Source: Gammaproteobacteria bacterium (GTDB taxonomy: Bacteria > Pseudomonadota > Gammaproteobacteria > HK1). From it: a stretch of DNA of 64,000 nucleotides. This document shows, piece after piece, positions 1-8,604 of this stretch; the stretch's first letter is position 1; each line of letters starts with the position of its first letter. The stretch is taken from the NCBI GenBank assembly GCA_012103455.1, contig WLWT01000001.1:248001-312000 (forward strand), written 5' to 3'. The notes below the pieces were generated by a model that was not told where the DNA came from, did not search any database, and worked only from the letters and a program-made list of their open reading frames with translations. The translations under genes and the position numbers were made by a program.

Positions 1-318
1 GTTGCCCCCGGCTGGCTTGCGCGGCAACTTCCGCGGGCAAGTCATATCTGGGTGAGCGAGGACAGTGTGTCCATGGTGTATGAAGCATTGACCGCCGCCG
101 CCGCGGTCGGTCTTTTGAGTGTGCCACGCCGGCGGCGCGGGCGTGTGACGGACGGTATAGCGACGTTGATACGGCGCGGCGATGTGACACCCTATGCGGT
201 ATGGGCCAGTGGGACGGCGCTGAGTCCCGTGGCGCAGCCGCTGGCGGAGGCGGATCGGTGCGCCCAGTGGATCATGGACCACTGGTTTGCGGGGGCGCTT
301 GAAGAGCATTGGGGTTAA
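1..318 (+). CDS. ELM1-like (DUF1022) protein, C-terminal part
   Basis: The reading frame is open from the first base of the window, so the gene is cut at its 5' end; only about 105 C-terminal residues are visible. The stretch reading WVSEDSVSMVYEALTA followed by VGLLSVPRRR resembles the C-terminal part of the ELM1/DUF1022 family, glycosyltransferase-B-like proteins often found beside lipopolysaccharide or glycosyltransferase genes in Proteobacteria. The stop codon lies just before the start of the next gene, so the two are probably co-transcribed. The biochemical role of the family is poorly defined. Assignment is by motif recall only. Confidence 0.6.
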   Translation, partial: VAPGWLARQLPRASHIWVSEDSVSMVYEALTAAAAVGLLSVPRRRRGRVTDGIATLIRRGDVTPYAVWASGTALSPVAQPLAEADRCAQWIMDHWFAGALEEHWG

Positions 319-323
319 GCGAC

Positions 324-1466
324 ATGCCTGCCGGCAAGCGCTTGACCGTTCTACAGTGTTTACCCGCGCTAGATGAAGGCGGCGTGGAACGGGGGACGCT
401 GGAAATCGCCCGTGCCCTGGCGGTGGACGGGCACCGTTCACTGGTTATGTCGGCAGGCGGGCGGTTAGTGGCGCAGCTCGAAGACGAGGGCAGCTACCAC
501 CTCACCAGGGATATTGGCCGGAAGCATCCGTTGGTCCTTGCCCATGTGCGGCCACTTCGCCGGCTTCTCATGCAAGAGCGAGTAGACATCTTGCACGTGC
601 GCTCGCGGTTACCCGCATGGATTGCGCGGCTCGCCTGGCGCCGCCTGGCCGCCGGGCACCGCCCGCACTTCGTGACCACCGTCCACGGCTTTTACTCGAT
701 AGGGCGTTACAGCGCGGTAATGACCAGTGGCGAGCGCGTGATCGCGGTGTCGGAGTCGATTCGTGATTACATTACCGACTGCTATCCCGCAGTGGACAAA
801 TCGCTCATTAAAGTAATTCACCGCGGCATTGACGATAACTATTACCGGCCCGATTTCGCACCTTGCGAGAAGTGGCTTCAAAGCTGGCATGAGCGCATGC
901 CGATGTTGCGAGCACGCACCGTGCTCACACTAGCGGCGCGCCTCACACGCTTGAAAGGGCACGCGCAGTTCATTGATCTGATCAGCCGCTTATGCACCGC
1001 TGGCCGGCCGGTTCACGGCCTTATAGTCGGTGGCGAGGATCCGAGACGCAGCGCTTATGCCGGGGAAATACGGGCGATGGCCAAGGGCTTGCCCATTACT
1101 TTCCTCGGTTACCGCGCCGATCTGCGCGAAATCATGTCGGTGTCCGATTTCGTATTGTCGTTGTCCTCGCAGCCGGAGTCGTTTGGCCGCACGGTACTCG
1201 AGGCGCTCGCTCTAGGGACCCCCGCCATCGGCTATGATCACGGCGGCGTCGGTGAAATATTGCGGGCGATCTGGCCCCGCGGTGCCCTTCCCGTGGGCGA
1301 TATCACCGCAGTCTATAACCGTGTGATGGAGTGCGTGGCGAGACCGCCTGAGATCCCGCGCAGCCACCCGTTTTCATTAAAATCCATGCAGGACAGCACG
1401 CTTGCCCTCTATCGATCACTTACGCTGCATGAACCGTCATATATGGCTCAGCCGGGCAAGTTCTGA
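324..1466 (+). CDS. Glycosyltransferase family 4 (GT-B fold)
   Basis: A protein of about 380 residues that probably transfers a sugar from a nucleotide-sugar donor to a lipopolysaccharide or other glycan acceptor at the inner face of the membrane. The N-terminal half has the GT-B acceptor pattern (DEGGVERGTLEIARAL, HVRSRLPAWIARLAW). The C-terminal half has the donor-site pattern: RLTRLKGHAQFIDL, then the E-x7-E element in ESFGRTVLE, then GYDHGGVGEIL. The ATG at 324 is preferred over the in-frame TTG at 309, because 309 overlaps the upstream gene. The gene ends by overlapping the next start. The acceptor and sugar cannot be told from sequence. Confidence 0.85.
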   Translation: MPAGKRLTVLQCLPALDEGGVERGTLEIARALAVDGHRSLVMSAGGRLVAQLEDEGSYHLTRDIGRKHPLVLAHVRPLRRLLMQERVDILHVRSRLPAWIARLAWRRLAAGHRPHFVTTVHGFYSIGRYSAVMTSGERVIAVSESIRDYITDCYPAVDKSLIKVIHRGIDDNYYRPDFAPCEKWLQSWHERMPMLRARTVLTLAARLTRLKGHAQFIDLISRLCTAGRPVHGLIVGGEDPRRSAYAGEIRAMAKGLPITFLGYRADLREIMSVSDFVLSLSSQPESFGRTVLEALALGTPAIGYDHGGVGEILRAIWPRGALPVGDITAVYNRVMECVARPPEIPRSHPFSLKSMQDSTLALYRSLTLHEPSYMAQPGKF

Positions 1467-1738
1467 TGTCGATCCGGGTGCCGGCGCGGGACATAACAGT
1501 GGCACAGCAGCGGGCTTACGATCATTTACGGTTGGTGGAAAGTGCCATTAAAAGCATACCGGAGCACGTGATCGAACGCTGTGACCAATGGCTGGCGCTA
1601 CTAGAGCACAAGCTGGACTGTGCTACCCGCGCCGCCGATCTGCGGCCATTGCTGCCGGCTCTCGGTCGAGTCGCTTCGCATCCCACCTTAAGCCGGCGCT
1701 TGCCCAGCGTGTTCAGCGGCTGGTCTGGGACACATTGA
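1466..1738 (+). CDS. Small conserved-looking protein, unknown function
   Basis: A 90-residue ORF whose ATG overlaps the TGA of the glycosyltransferase gene and whose stop lies one base before the methyltransferase start. This spacing is typical of translational coupling and is the main reason to call it real. The sequence is mostly helical in character (DHLRLVESAIKSIPEHVIERC) with no signal peptide or membrane segment. I do not recognise a family. It may assist the flanking glycosyltransferase or methyltransferase, but that rests only on position. Confidence 0.5.
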   Translation: MSIRVPARDITVAQQRAYDHLRLVESAIKSIPEHVIERCDQWLALLEHKLDCATRAADLRPLLPALGRVASHPTLSRRLPSVFSGWSGTH

Positions 1739-1739
1739 C

Positions 1740-2468
1740 ATGCGCATCAGCGACGAACTGCGTCCATTCCTTGAAGGCGCACGGTTTTCCAACGGTCTTG
1801 CGGTGCGCTTTGAGTTCGACGAAGCGGACTGTCAATTGCGATCGCGTATCGAGTGGCTAGAGGAACTGTGCCGGAATCATCAAGTGATCCACCTAGGTTG
1901 CGTCGATCATGATCTAGCCCAGGCGCAGCGAAAGCGCGGTCGCGGTAAGTGGTTGCACGCCCGCTTGCACGAGGCGGCCGCACGTTGTCTCGGCGTCGAT
2001 ATCGATGTAGAGGGTGTAAGCTTGCTCAAACAACGCTTTGGTTACGATGACTTGCTGGCGGCGAACGTGTTGTCCGATCCTTGCGCACCCATCTTCGAGC
2101 AGAGCTGGGATGATTTTCTGTTGGGTGAGGTGCTGGAGCACACCGGCGATCCGGTGGCGTTTCTGTCCCGTTTGAACGAGCGTTTTGGCCGTCAGATCAA
2201 CCGTTTCATCATCACCGTGCCCAATGCCTTCGCGGCGGAGAACTTCAGCGCGGCTAAACGGGGCATCGAAGCCATCAATTCAGATCACCGCTTTTGGTTC
2301 ACCCCATATACCCTGGCCAAAGTCTGCATAGACGCGGGACTCAACCCCGAGCGTTTGATCCTTTGCCGCAACGGTGTGGTGAAACGCCGGACCTGGTTTA
2401 AGAACTGGAAACTTTCCCGCCAGCCGCTGCTCCGAAACAACATCATCGTGCTCGCCGCGCCCGGGTAA
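1740..2468 (+). CDS. Class I SAM-dependent methyltransferase
   Basis: A 242-residue protein with a Rossmann-type methyltransferase core: a motif I variant VIHLGCVD near residue 50, the acidic ribose-binding strand LGVDIDVEGV near 85, and DDFLLGEVLEHTGDP near 125, the usual motif IV/V region of the Methyltransf_11/23 families. The C-terminal part (DHRFWFTPYTL) is common in methyltransferases of glycan clusters. Its position directly after a GT4 gene suggests that it methylates a sugar or lipid precursor, which is inference. The start is one base after the preceding stop. Confidence 0.75.
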   Translation: MRISDELRPFLEGARFSNGLAVRFEFDEADCQLRSRIEWLEELCRNHQVIHLGCVDHDLAQAQRKRGRGKWLHARLHEAAARCLGVDIDVEGVSLLKQRFGYDDLLAANVLSDPCAPIFEQSWDDFLLGEVLEHTGDPVAFLSRLNERFGRQINRFIITVPNAFAAENFSAAKRGIEAINSDHRFWFTPYTLAKVCIDAGLNPERLILCRNGVVKRRTWFKNWKLSRQPLLRNNIIVLAAPG

Positions 2469-2549
2469 TACCTGGACGCCTTCAGGGCAACATTCCACGT
2501 CACCGCGCCGGACACTCGCCGCATCCTCAACCGGTATGAGCGCACGGCG

Positions 2550-3713
2550 ATGACAGCATCGGCCCCGCTTGATTTGAGCGCGATTCATGTAGATATCTCC
2601 CGCTCCCGCGGGCTGCCCGCCGAGTTGTATGTAAGCGAAGCGTGGGCGCGTGAGGAGCGCGATAGACTATTGGCCCGGCACTGGACCGCCGTTATGCACG
2701 CGAGCCGTGTGGCGCCGCGCTCAGCCCAGCCGGTGGAATTGATGGGATTGCCTTTGTTAGTGGCGCGTGACGACGGCGGTGAACTGCGGGTGTTTCACAA
2801 TGTATGCCGTCACCGTGGCCATAAACTGGTCGCCGCCGAGTGCCGTATCGAAGGGGTTATCCGCTGTCCGTACCACAGTTGGACCTATGCCCTGGACGGA
2901 ACGCTTCGCGGTACGCCACACATCGGCGGACCCGGTGTGCATGAAGCCGATGGTTTCCATAAGTCGTCTTACGGATTAAAGGCGGTACGCACAGTCGAAT
3001 GGCTGGGCGTAGTATTCGTCAACTTATCCGGTGACGCACCGCCATTCGATGAGTGCGTCGCGCCGCTCAAGGCGCGCTGGGAAGCTTTCGTTGGCACCGG
3101 CGGTTTTGACCAGTTGTCGGTGGCAGCAACCCATCCGCATATGCAGTTGGAAGTACAAGCCAACTGGAAACTGGCGGTGGAGAACTATTGCGAGTCCTAT
3201 CATCTACCTTGGATCCATCCAGGTCTCAATAGCTATTCAAAACTTGAAGATCACTATCACATCATGGAAGGGGCGGTCGGCGCGGGCCAAGGCACACTGG
3301 CCTTCGACTTCGCCAGCCGCGAGGGCATTTCCTTGCCCCAGTTCGTCGCTTGGCCCGGCGATAAGCACTCGGTGGCGGAATATGTGGCGCTCTATCCGAA
3401 TGTGTTGCTGGGCCTTCAAATGGATCATGTATTCACCATCATCTTACAACCGCTCAGTCATGACCGGACCATGGAGTGGGTTGAGCTGCTATACGTCGGT
3501 GATGGCGCCAGCGATCCCGCTTGCACCTTCGCCCGGGAGCGGACCCTGGAAGGTTGGCGCGAGGTGTTCGCCGAGGATGTAGATGCCGTAGAAGGTATGC
3601 AGGCTGGCCGTGCGTCGAGCGCTTTTGATGGCGGCGTGTTTTCACCGGTGATGGATAACCCCACCCATCATTTTCACCGGTGGGTAGCGGCGCGGATGTC
3701 TGATGAGAAATAA
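2550..3713 (+). CDS. Rieske non-heme iron oxygenase, alpha-type subunit
   Basis: A 387-residue aromatic-ring-hydroxylating-type oxygenase. The N-terminal Rieske domain has the [2Fe-2S] ligands C86, H88, C106 and H109 with the standard 17-residue spacing. The catalytic domain has E215-x2-H218-x4-H223, and D343 in the C-terminal EDVDAVEG stretch completes the 2-His-1-carboxylate mononuclear iron site. No beta subunit, ferredoxin or reductase gene lies beside it, so electrons must come from elsewhere. Stand-alone members include stachydrine, carnitine and choline oxygenases as well as ring dioxygenases; the substrate is not predictable here. The gene starts 81 bases after the methyltransferase gene and may have its own promoter. 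Confidence 0.9.
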   Translation: MTASAPLDLSAIHVDISRSRGLPAELYVSEAWAREERDRLLARHWTAVMHASRVAPRSAQPVELMGLPLLVARDDGGELRVFHNVCRHRGHKLVAAECRIEGVIRCPYHSWTYALDGTLRGTPHIGGPGVHEADGFHKSSYGLKAVRTVEWLGVVFVNLSGDAPPFDECVAPLKARWEAFVGTGGFDQLSVAATHPHMQLEVQANWKLAVENYCESYHLPWIHPGLNSYSKLEDHYHIMEGAVGAGQGTLAFDFASREGISLPQFVAWPGDKHSVAEYVALYPNVLLGLQMDHVFTIILQPLSHDRTMEWVELLYVGDGASDPACTFARERTLEGWREVFAEDVDAVEGMQAGRASSAFDGGVFSPVMDNPTHHFHRWVAARMSDEK

Positions 3714-3717
3714 TTTG

Positions 3718-3906
3718 TCATTTTCGGCCTGCTTTCGTTCTGTCTAATTGTGCTTGCCAAGCCTTCTCTAGCGTATCGTGGAAGTCTGGTACGCAGTCTT
3801 TAGCGGCTAAAGCTGTACACTCTTTCTCAGTGAACCACCTGACCTCGAAGTGTTTAGTGTGTTCAAACTCCTTGGTGACGGCCACCGAATTCTGTACTTG
3901 CGCTAT
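3718..3906 (-). pseudogene. Possible NUDIX hydrolase C-terminal remnant
   Basis: About 60 residues on the minus strand (KHFEVRWFTEKECTALAAKD, then DFHDTLEKAW) resemble the C-terminal end of NUDIX hydrolases. The N-terminal part and the NUDIX box are missing, because the frame runs straight into the terminal repeat of the adjacent IS630 element. The apparent start codon belongs to the IS end, so this is a truncated gene. The family call rests on a short stretch and is weak. Confidence 0.35.
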
Positions 3907-4273
3907 ATATACCAATCGCTATTGAAAGTGCGAATTTAGAATACTTGCATGAGCTAACTGATTATAATCAAAATAAGCTTATGAAAAATTATTTAACACC
4001 GAGCGAGCGCGATAAACTCATAAAATCTCATCGTAAAGAGAGAGATGGGCGTATTCGAGACCGAATAAAAGCGGTTTTAGCTTTTGATGAGGGTTATAGT
4101 TATTCAGAAATTTCCAGGATTTTGCTTTTAGATGATGAGACTATTAGACGCCATGTCGATGATTACTTTTCTAAAGCTAAGCTGAAGCCCGAAAACGGGG
4201 GCAGCAAAAGTGATTGAGACGAGAATGAAACAGCAAAGCTCGTTAAACACATAGAAGGAATGACTTATCCTTA
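3907..4273 (+). mobile_element. IS630-A copy 1, 5' fragment
   Basis: This stretch matches the left 370 bp of IS630-A copy 4 (37879 onward), beginning with the terminal repeat TATACCAATCGC. It encodes the N-terminal transposase part (3978-4214 plus; TPSERDKLIKSHRKERDGRI), followed by an in-frame TGA at 4215. Identity to the full element stops at 4273, exactly where the inverted repeat of the IS4-A element begins. The remainder of this IS630 copy is not found on the far side of IS4-A, so the insertion was followed by a deletion or rearrangement. Confidence 0.85.
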
Positions 4274-4399
4274 CTCAAGTTTCGGGGTTTAAACAGGATA
4301 AAAAATCGAATATAGGATGTTGATTTAGAAGAAAAAGGGCCTTGCGCGCGGTATAATATCAGCTTACATAACAAAACATTGATACCGCAGAAGACCCCC

Positions 4400-5884
4400 A
4401 TGAATGGTGACACAAAAAATAACGCCCTTCCATCGTTAGTAGAAGAAGTTCTCACCGATCCCAAACACTGCCTTGATAATCTGTTTGCAGATACTTGGAA
4501 TGTGCTGAAGTTTAACCGACTGATTAAAGCCGCGAACTTTACCAAGCGAAGCGGAATTGAGATAACACAGGCAGTATTTTTACTGTGAGTGTGGAAATGG
4601 CTCAAGGTCTCCTCGATTGCCCTGTTTTGCCGCAAAGCGTTGAGCTTATCCAGTGAAGCGAAAAAGGATGTGATGTACGACCTGTTAAAGCGCGAAGATA
4701 TCGATTGGCGAGCGTTCAATTATCAGGTCGCCAAGGAAATCCACACCCGGCACAAAGTGAGCGATAGTGCATTGAATGTGTTCGTCCTGGATGATTCAAT
4801 CAAAACTCGGCGGGGCAAAAAGATGGAGGGTGTTTCCCGTCACTTTGACCCCGTCAGCGGCAAACCTGTAATGGGTCAGCAGGTATTGACCTTGGGTCTG
4901 GCAACAGAAGAGGTGTTTATGCCATTGGATTGGCACCTGTTTATCAGCCAGAGCAAGGCGCAAGCTTTGAATCATCCGCACCAGGCGGGTAGTGTCGCGC
5001 AGGCTCGTTATGTTGAAACGAGTACGCACGATAAACTGTCAATGGCCCAGGCCATGATGGCGCGAGCGATAGCTAACGGTGTGCAGGCGCAGTCCTTGGT
5101 AGCGGATGCGTGGTTCGGTAGCAAACGCATGATTGATGTGGCCTTTTCGCTAGGCGTTTGCGCCCTCTTGCGGATGAACAAAGGCAAGCTCAAGTACCGA
5201 GCGGTGAGCGACAAGGGGAAGGAAATTGAGTTGGACGCGAGGGAGCTTTATGCCCAGGCGGTTAGGGGTCAATGGAGAAAAGTGCAAGGATGACCGTGGA
5301 AGACAGTATCGATGGAAGTGGAGTTGAATGTGTCGCAGGACACGAGAAGTGAACCCGATTGGAGGAAGGTGAAGTTGTTGTTTGTGCGCGGTGTGAAGGG
5401 GCCGGGTGAAGGGGACGTTGGCAAAAAGGACTGGGCGCTATTTGTGACGACAGATGTGGGTCTTAGCGTCAGTAAGATGCTAGAAATCTATGCGTTGCGA
5501 TGGGGGATAGAGGTTTACTTCAAGGAAGCGAAGCAGCATCTAGGGTTTGTGACAGAGCAGACAAGGGCTTTTGTCTCGCACATCGCTTCTATCCATTTGT
5601 GTGCGATTCGTTATTTGATGTTGGTTCATGCCAAGTTGACGACTCAAGAACTTCGCATTAGCGATGCAAGAGTCACTATACAAGATCAGCTCAATAGAGT
5701 GAGTTTTTTCGAACAATTGTGGGCGTTATTTCGAATGCTAATAGGTGAAACTTTACACGATATAGAAAAAGATCTTGGCTGTTCAGTGGCGACAGTTATG
5801 CAGAGTATTGAAGACCGTGTTAACGAATTTCTTGTTCAAAGCCTGCAATTGGACCCATTTACATTACGCATGGAAGATGGATAG
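4400..5884 (+). pseudogene. IS4-family transposase with two in-frame TGA codons
   Basis: One reading frame from the ATG at 4400 to 5884 encodes an IS4-type DDE transposase, broken only by TGA at 4586-4588 and TGA at 5291-5293. Visible motifs are the first catalytic Asp in NVFVLDDSIKTRRG, the second in SLVADAWFGSKRMID, and the YREK signature Y-x2-R-x3-E-x6-K in YALRWGIEVYFKEAK. No frameshift is needed to join the three parts. Apart from the two stops, the length (about 494 codons) is normal for the family. It is likely inactive unless UGA is read through. Confidence 0.85.
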
Positions 5885-5885
5885 A

Positions 5886-7001
5886 TATACCCATCACACT
5901 TCAAGATGCGAACATCGGTGCATTAATAATGTGAAACCTATCAGTGATTCTTTTTCTCAATAAAATCTTTCGTCTTCCAATGCGCTTGAAAAAATTCAAA
6001 GAGGCTTCCCGAAAATCTATAAACTTCTCATAGTACCGATTATAAGTAACCGCTTCATGCATCATTTTCCAAAGTCGCTCAATTGGATTTAAATTCGGTG
6101 AATAGGGCGGCAAATAGTGTAATTTAATGTTTGAGTCCTTGGCATAAGACTGAACGTCTTTGCTCTTATGATAAGCCGCATTATCCCAAATTACATGAAT
6201 TTCTTTCTCTGGTGCATGCCGTTTGCGTAGAGATTTTAGAAAAGATTTAATGGTTTGCGCATTCACCCGCCAACTTCAGTGTGGATTATTGTGTGACCAT
6301 CCAAAGATACAGCACCAATGAAATTCAATCGTGTTTGACGAGCCGTTGTGGCAATACTTTTTCGAGTGCCTCTTAAAATCCATCCACAGGCCAACCGCGT
6401 TTGATACTGCGGATGAAAACTGTCCGAGAAATAGATTAAACCCTTGTTTTTAGGGTCTTTCGAAAGATGTTCATAGTCTTTGACAAACGCTTTTTGCGCC
6501 TGTGCGTTTGCTTTCGCTGGCACTGCATGAGGCTTCTTATGGCAGAAATTATTGCGATGCAGCCATTTTGTCATGCCGCTTACACTGTAAACCTTACCAA
6601 AATTCAACTTCACATAAGTGCAAATGTCCTTAACATAAGGATAAGTCATTCCTTCTACGTGTTTAACGAGCTTTGCTGTTTCATTCTCGTCTAAATCACT
6701 TTTGCTGCCCCCGTTTTCGGGCTTCAGCTTAGCTTTAGAAAAATAATCATCGACATGGCGTCTAATAGTCTCATCATCTAAAAGCAAAATCCTAGACATT
6801 TCTGAATAACTATAACCCTCATCAAAAGCTAAAACAGCTTTTATTCGGTCTCGAATACGCCCATCTCTCTCTTTACGATGAGATTTTATGAGTTCATCGC
6901 GCTCGCTCGGTGTTAAATGATTGTTCATAAGCTTATTTTGACCATAATCAGCTAGCTAATGTAAGTATTCTATATTCGCATTTTCAATGGCGATGGGTAT
7001 A
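5886..7001 (-). mobile_element. IS630-A copy 2, full length, inside IS4-A
   Basis: A full-length IS630-type element of about 1.1 kb, oriented on the minus strand. The ends are imperfect inverted repeats (TATACCCATCACAC at 5886, and GCGATGGGTATA ending near 7001). Insertion is at a TA dinucleotide, the expected target of IS630/Tc1-mariner elements. It sits immediately after the stop codon of the IS4-A transposase gene. Copies 3 and 4 of the same element lie at 33726 and 37879. Confidence 0.9.
5901..6928 (-). pseudogene. IS630-family transposase (copy 2), frameshifted
   Basis: The 5' part (6928 down to 6267) encodes the N-terminal helix-turn-helix (SYSEMSRILLLDDETIRRHV) and the first catalytic Asp (LIYFSDSFHPQYQTR). 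The 3' part (to 5901) encodes the second Asp (VIWDNAAYHKSKD) and the third carboxylate in PPYSPNLNPIERLW. The two parts are in different frames because one base is missing near 6271 relative to copy 3 (CGCTCAAC versus CGCCAAC). Unlike copies 1 and 4, the codon after SKSD is TTA (Leu), not TGA. The product is truncated and presumably inactive. Confidence 0.9.
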
Positions 7002-7093
7002 TATACAGGGCTGATTTAGGCTATAGTAATTTCAACTCCGAAACTTGAGTCATAATTACTCGATTAAGGGGAATCAGAATTACTTGTTCTGTA

Positions 7094-7168
7094 GCATAAC
7101 GGGATGCATGAGCGGCTGGGACATTCGCGTAGCGAATGGGCCAGTCCGTCTCCATGCGCTTGTTATGC
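7094..7168 (-). other. attC recombination site 1 (integron cassette type)
   Basis: Read on the minus strand, the site opens with GCATAACAAGCGC and closes with CCCGTTATGC, matching the R'' and R' boxes of attC sites. The L boxes pair with the extra unpaired bases typical of attC (GCATGGAGACGG against CCGCTCATGC). The centre holds a hairpin (CATTCGC/GCGAATG flanked by GGCTGG/CCAGTC). The site directly follows the stop codon of the higA-like gene, as in a cassette. Confidence 0.75.
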
Positions 7169-7456
7169 TTACCCTTTTAGGGCGCTAAGTACGAGCTGCG
7201 GTTCTTTGGCGACAAGATTTAGAAGCACTCTGGCTGGCCCATGCGGTTGCCGATTGCCTTGTTCCCAATGCCGTAATGTACCCAAGCTAATACCAAACGA
7301 AGCAGCGAATTCACGCTGGGACATGCCGACTTTGCTACGGATAGCTTTTACATCGACTGCTGATACTTTATGAACAATAATGCCTTCGGAATTGCCTTTC
7401 GCATGGGCAATTGCTTCGTTTAGGCCCGCCTTGATATTGTTGAATGCGTTACTCAT
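7169..7456 (-). CDS. HigA/NadS-type antitoxin, XRE-family DNA-binding protein
   Basis: About 95 residues with a Cro/C1-type helix-turn-helix, GMSQREFAASFGISLGTLRH, in the C-terminal half, followed by QGNRQPHGPARVLLNL, typical of HigA-like antitoxins that neutralise RelE/HigB toxins and repress their own promoter. The ATG at 7456 overlaps the stop of the upstream toxin gene (TAATG), so toxin precedes antitoxin, the order usual for higBA. The stop abuts attC site 1. The antitoxin frame is intact while its toxin is not. Confidence 0.85.
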   Translation of the reverse strand: MSNAFNNIKAGLNEAIAHAKGNSEGIIVHKVSAVDVKAIRSKVGMSQREFAASFGISLGTLRHWEQGNRQPHGPARVLLNLVAKEPQLVLSALKG

Positions 7457-7791
7457 TATTTCAACCTCCATGCTTGCAGGAGCAGTTTGGTTAGTTTGGC
7501 CAAGTCGTTTCGTTCGGACTGGGACAGATTGTCTTTTTCGCCTTTGGCGAAAACAGTAAGCAAATAAAGCGGAATTCTTTCATCGTGGTAGTAATAGACC
7601 ACACGAACGCCGCCACTTTTGCCGGAGCCCTGGCGGCCCCACCGGAGTTTGCGAATGCCGCCAGTGCCCTGGATGAGGACGCCAGCTTTTGGAAACCCTG
7701 CCAAATAGCTGATTAGCGCTTGTCGCTCTGATTCAGTGAGGAGACGCTCAATCTTGCTGACGAATCCAGGTAACTATGCGACTGTTTGCAT
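7456..7791 (-). pseudogene. HigB/RelE-family toxin with an amber codon at position 6
   Basis: From an ATG at 7791 the frame reads M-Q-T-V-A, then TAG (7776-7774), then continues LPGFVSKIERLLTESERQAL and on to the stop at 7456. The body (PGTGG-type loop as GTGGIRKLRWGRQGSGKSGG, VRVVYYYHDERIPLYLL, GEKDNLSQSERNDL) is a RelE/HigB mRNA-interferase fold of normal length. The amber codon probably replaces a glutamate or glutamine. A weak TTG start at 7704 would lose about 29 N-terminal residues. The gene is probably inactive. Confidence 0.75.
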
Positions 7792-7851
7792 TCGGCGATA
7801 GTACGCCAATGGAATACTTTCGTCTAGTGCGGACGTAACGTTCCTAGATGA

Positions 7852-7951
7852 ACATAACGCCACGCTTCAACCGCCGCCGCAACGGCCCCCGGCCGCGGAG
7901 GGTACCAAACCGCGCAGCGGGTTGGCGGTCGGTTGCAAACGCTTGTTAGGA
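7852..7951 (-). other. attC recombination site 2
   Basis: On the minus strand the site runs from TCCTAACAAGCG to GGCGTTATGT. Imperfect inverted arms, GTTTGCAACCGACCGCC against GGCGGCGGTTGAAGCG, pair with extrahelical bases, and the centre is a GC-rich stem (GGCCGGGGGCC region). The stop codon of the second toxin gene lies inside the R'' box, a hallmark of cassette genes. It separates the cassette with antitoxin/toxin 2 from the higBA-like cassette. Confidence 0.7.
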
Positions 7952-8199
7952 GATGATTTTGTCATATTCGGAATGTGTGCCAATCCAGAACCAGTTGATA
8001 CCATCTTCAACATCCACACCGAGGGCGCGATAGTGATCTTCAACCCGAACCGACCACAATTCCCCGACTCTTTTGAAATGAAGCGAAGGGTGGCGAGGAT
8101 TGGCTTCAAGCAGTGAGTAATTCTTGTCTGCAAGGCGCCGGACTGATTCCGGCAATGCTTGATAGGTCGTCCAAAACTTCGACGACGATAATGCTTCAA
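7946..8199 (-). pseudogene. RelE/ParE-like toxin, frameshifted near its start
   Basis: An ATG at 8199 overlapping the antitoxin stop starts MKHYRRRSF, but the frame is then lost. One extra T in the run at 8174-8177 would restore SFWTTYQALPESVRRLADKN, the expected N-terminus. The remainder (SLLEANPRHPSLHFKRVGE, SVRVEDHYRALGV, WFWIGTHSEYDKII) is typical of small RelE-like toxins that work with short acidic antitoxins. The stop codon TAA lies in attC site 2. Either the toxin has been inactivated or one base is missing from the assembly. Confidence 0.75.
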
Positions 8200-8396
8200 A
8201 GCTCTCTGGCCTTCCCCGCCTCGTAGTCCGCCTTTGCCTCGGATATCGGCTTATCGAGTTTCCCGGATTTCAAATCCTGCTCGATCTTGGCATCCCATAG
8301 CCTCCAATCGAAGGCGATAAACCACTCGCGAAACTTTTCGAGATCTCTGGGTGATAGGCTTTCGATGTTCTGTTCAATTGGTTCAAGCTCATTCAT
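8196..8396 (-). CDS. Antitoxin partner of the RelE-like toxin
   Basis: A 66-residue acidic, helical protein (ESLSPRDLEKFREWFIAFDW, then ISEAKADYEAGKAREL), the kind encoded upstream of small RelE-like toxins and thought to wrap round the toxin. Its TGA overlaps the toxin ATG. The start is about 50 bases from the cassette boundary at 8449, leaving room for its own promoter, as is usual for toxin-antitoxin cassettes. The frame is intact. Confidence 0.75.
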   Translation of the reverse strand: MNELEPIEQNIESLSPRDLEKFREWFIAFDWRLWDAKIEQDLKSGKLDKPISEAKADYEAGKAREL

Positions 8397-8448
8397 CTAC
8401 CAACTCCTCAATCGCAATGACGACATTGTACGCGGGTGGTCTCTTGTC

Positions 8449-8530
8449 TCCTAACGTGTGAGCTAACGGGCGCCAGCACCGTCGCTGCTGAAACTCACGG
8501 AGAGTAAAGGCGTCCCATTGAGCGACATGT
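8449..8530 (-). other. Degenerate attC site 3 (partial)
   Basis: On the minus strand, CACACGTTAGGA at the 8455-8449 end matches an R' box, and GTGAG/CTCAC with an inner CAGCA...TGCTG stem gives part of the expected fold. The R'' side cannot be recognised, probably because the recombinase/IS91 remnant that begins nearby inserted or recombined there. It marks the upstream boundary of the antitoxin/toxin 2 cassette. Confidence 0.45.
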
Positions 8531-8604
8531 TGGACGAAGCCGCTACGCGGCAGCTTGAAGCCATTGGCTTTTACTCATGGTTTAGATGAAGCGGAGACTT
8601 CCCC

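Larger units (their letters stand above)
4274..7049. mobile_element. IS4-family element IS4-A, carrying an inserted IS630
   Basis: The element is bounded by 17-bp inverted repeats with one mismatch: ACTCAAGTTTCGGGGTT at 4274 and its near reverse complement ending at about 7049. It contains an IS4-type transposase gene (4400-5884). The IS630-A copy 2 (5886-7001) is inserted directly after the transposase stop codon. No clear target duplication is seen at the outer ends, and the left flank is an interrupted IS630 copy, so the locus has been rearranged since insertion. Confidence 0.8.

Noticed and set aside
4400..5884. In-frame TGA codons as selenocysteine sites, given selC in the window
   Set aside because: The gene is a transposase, no Cys-bearing homologous position is evident, no SECIS hairpin is seen after the codons, and normal genes here end in TGA.
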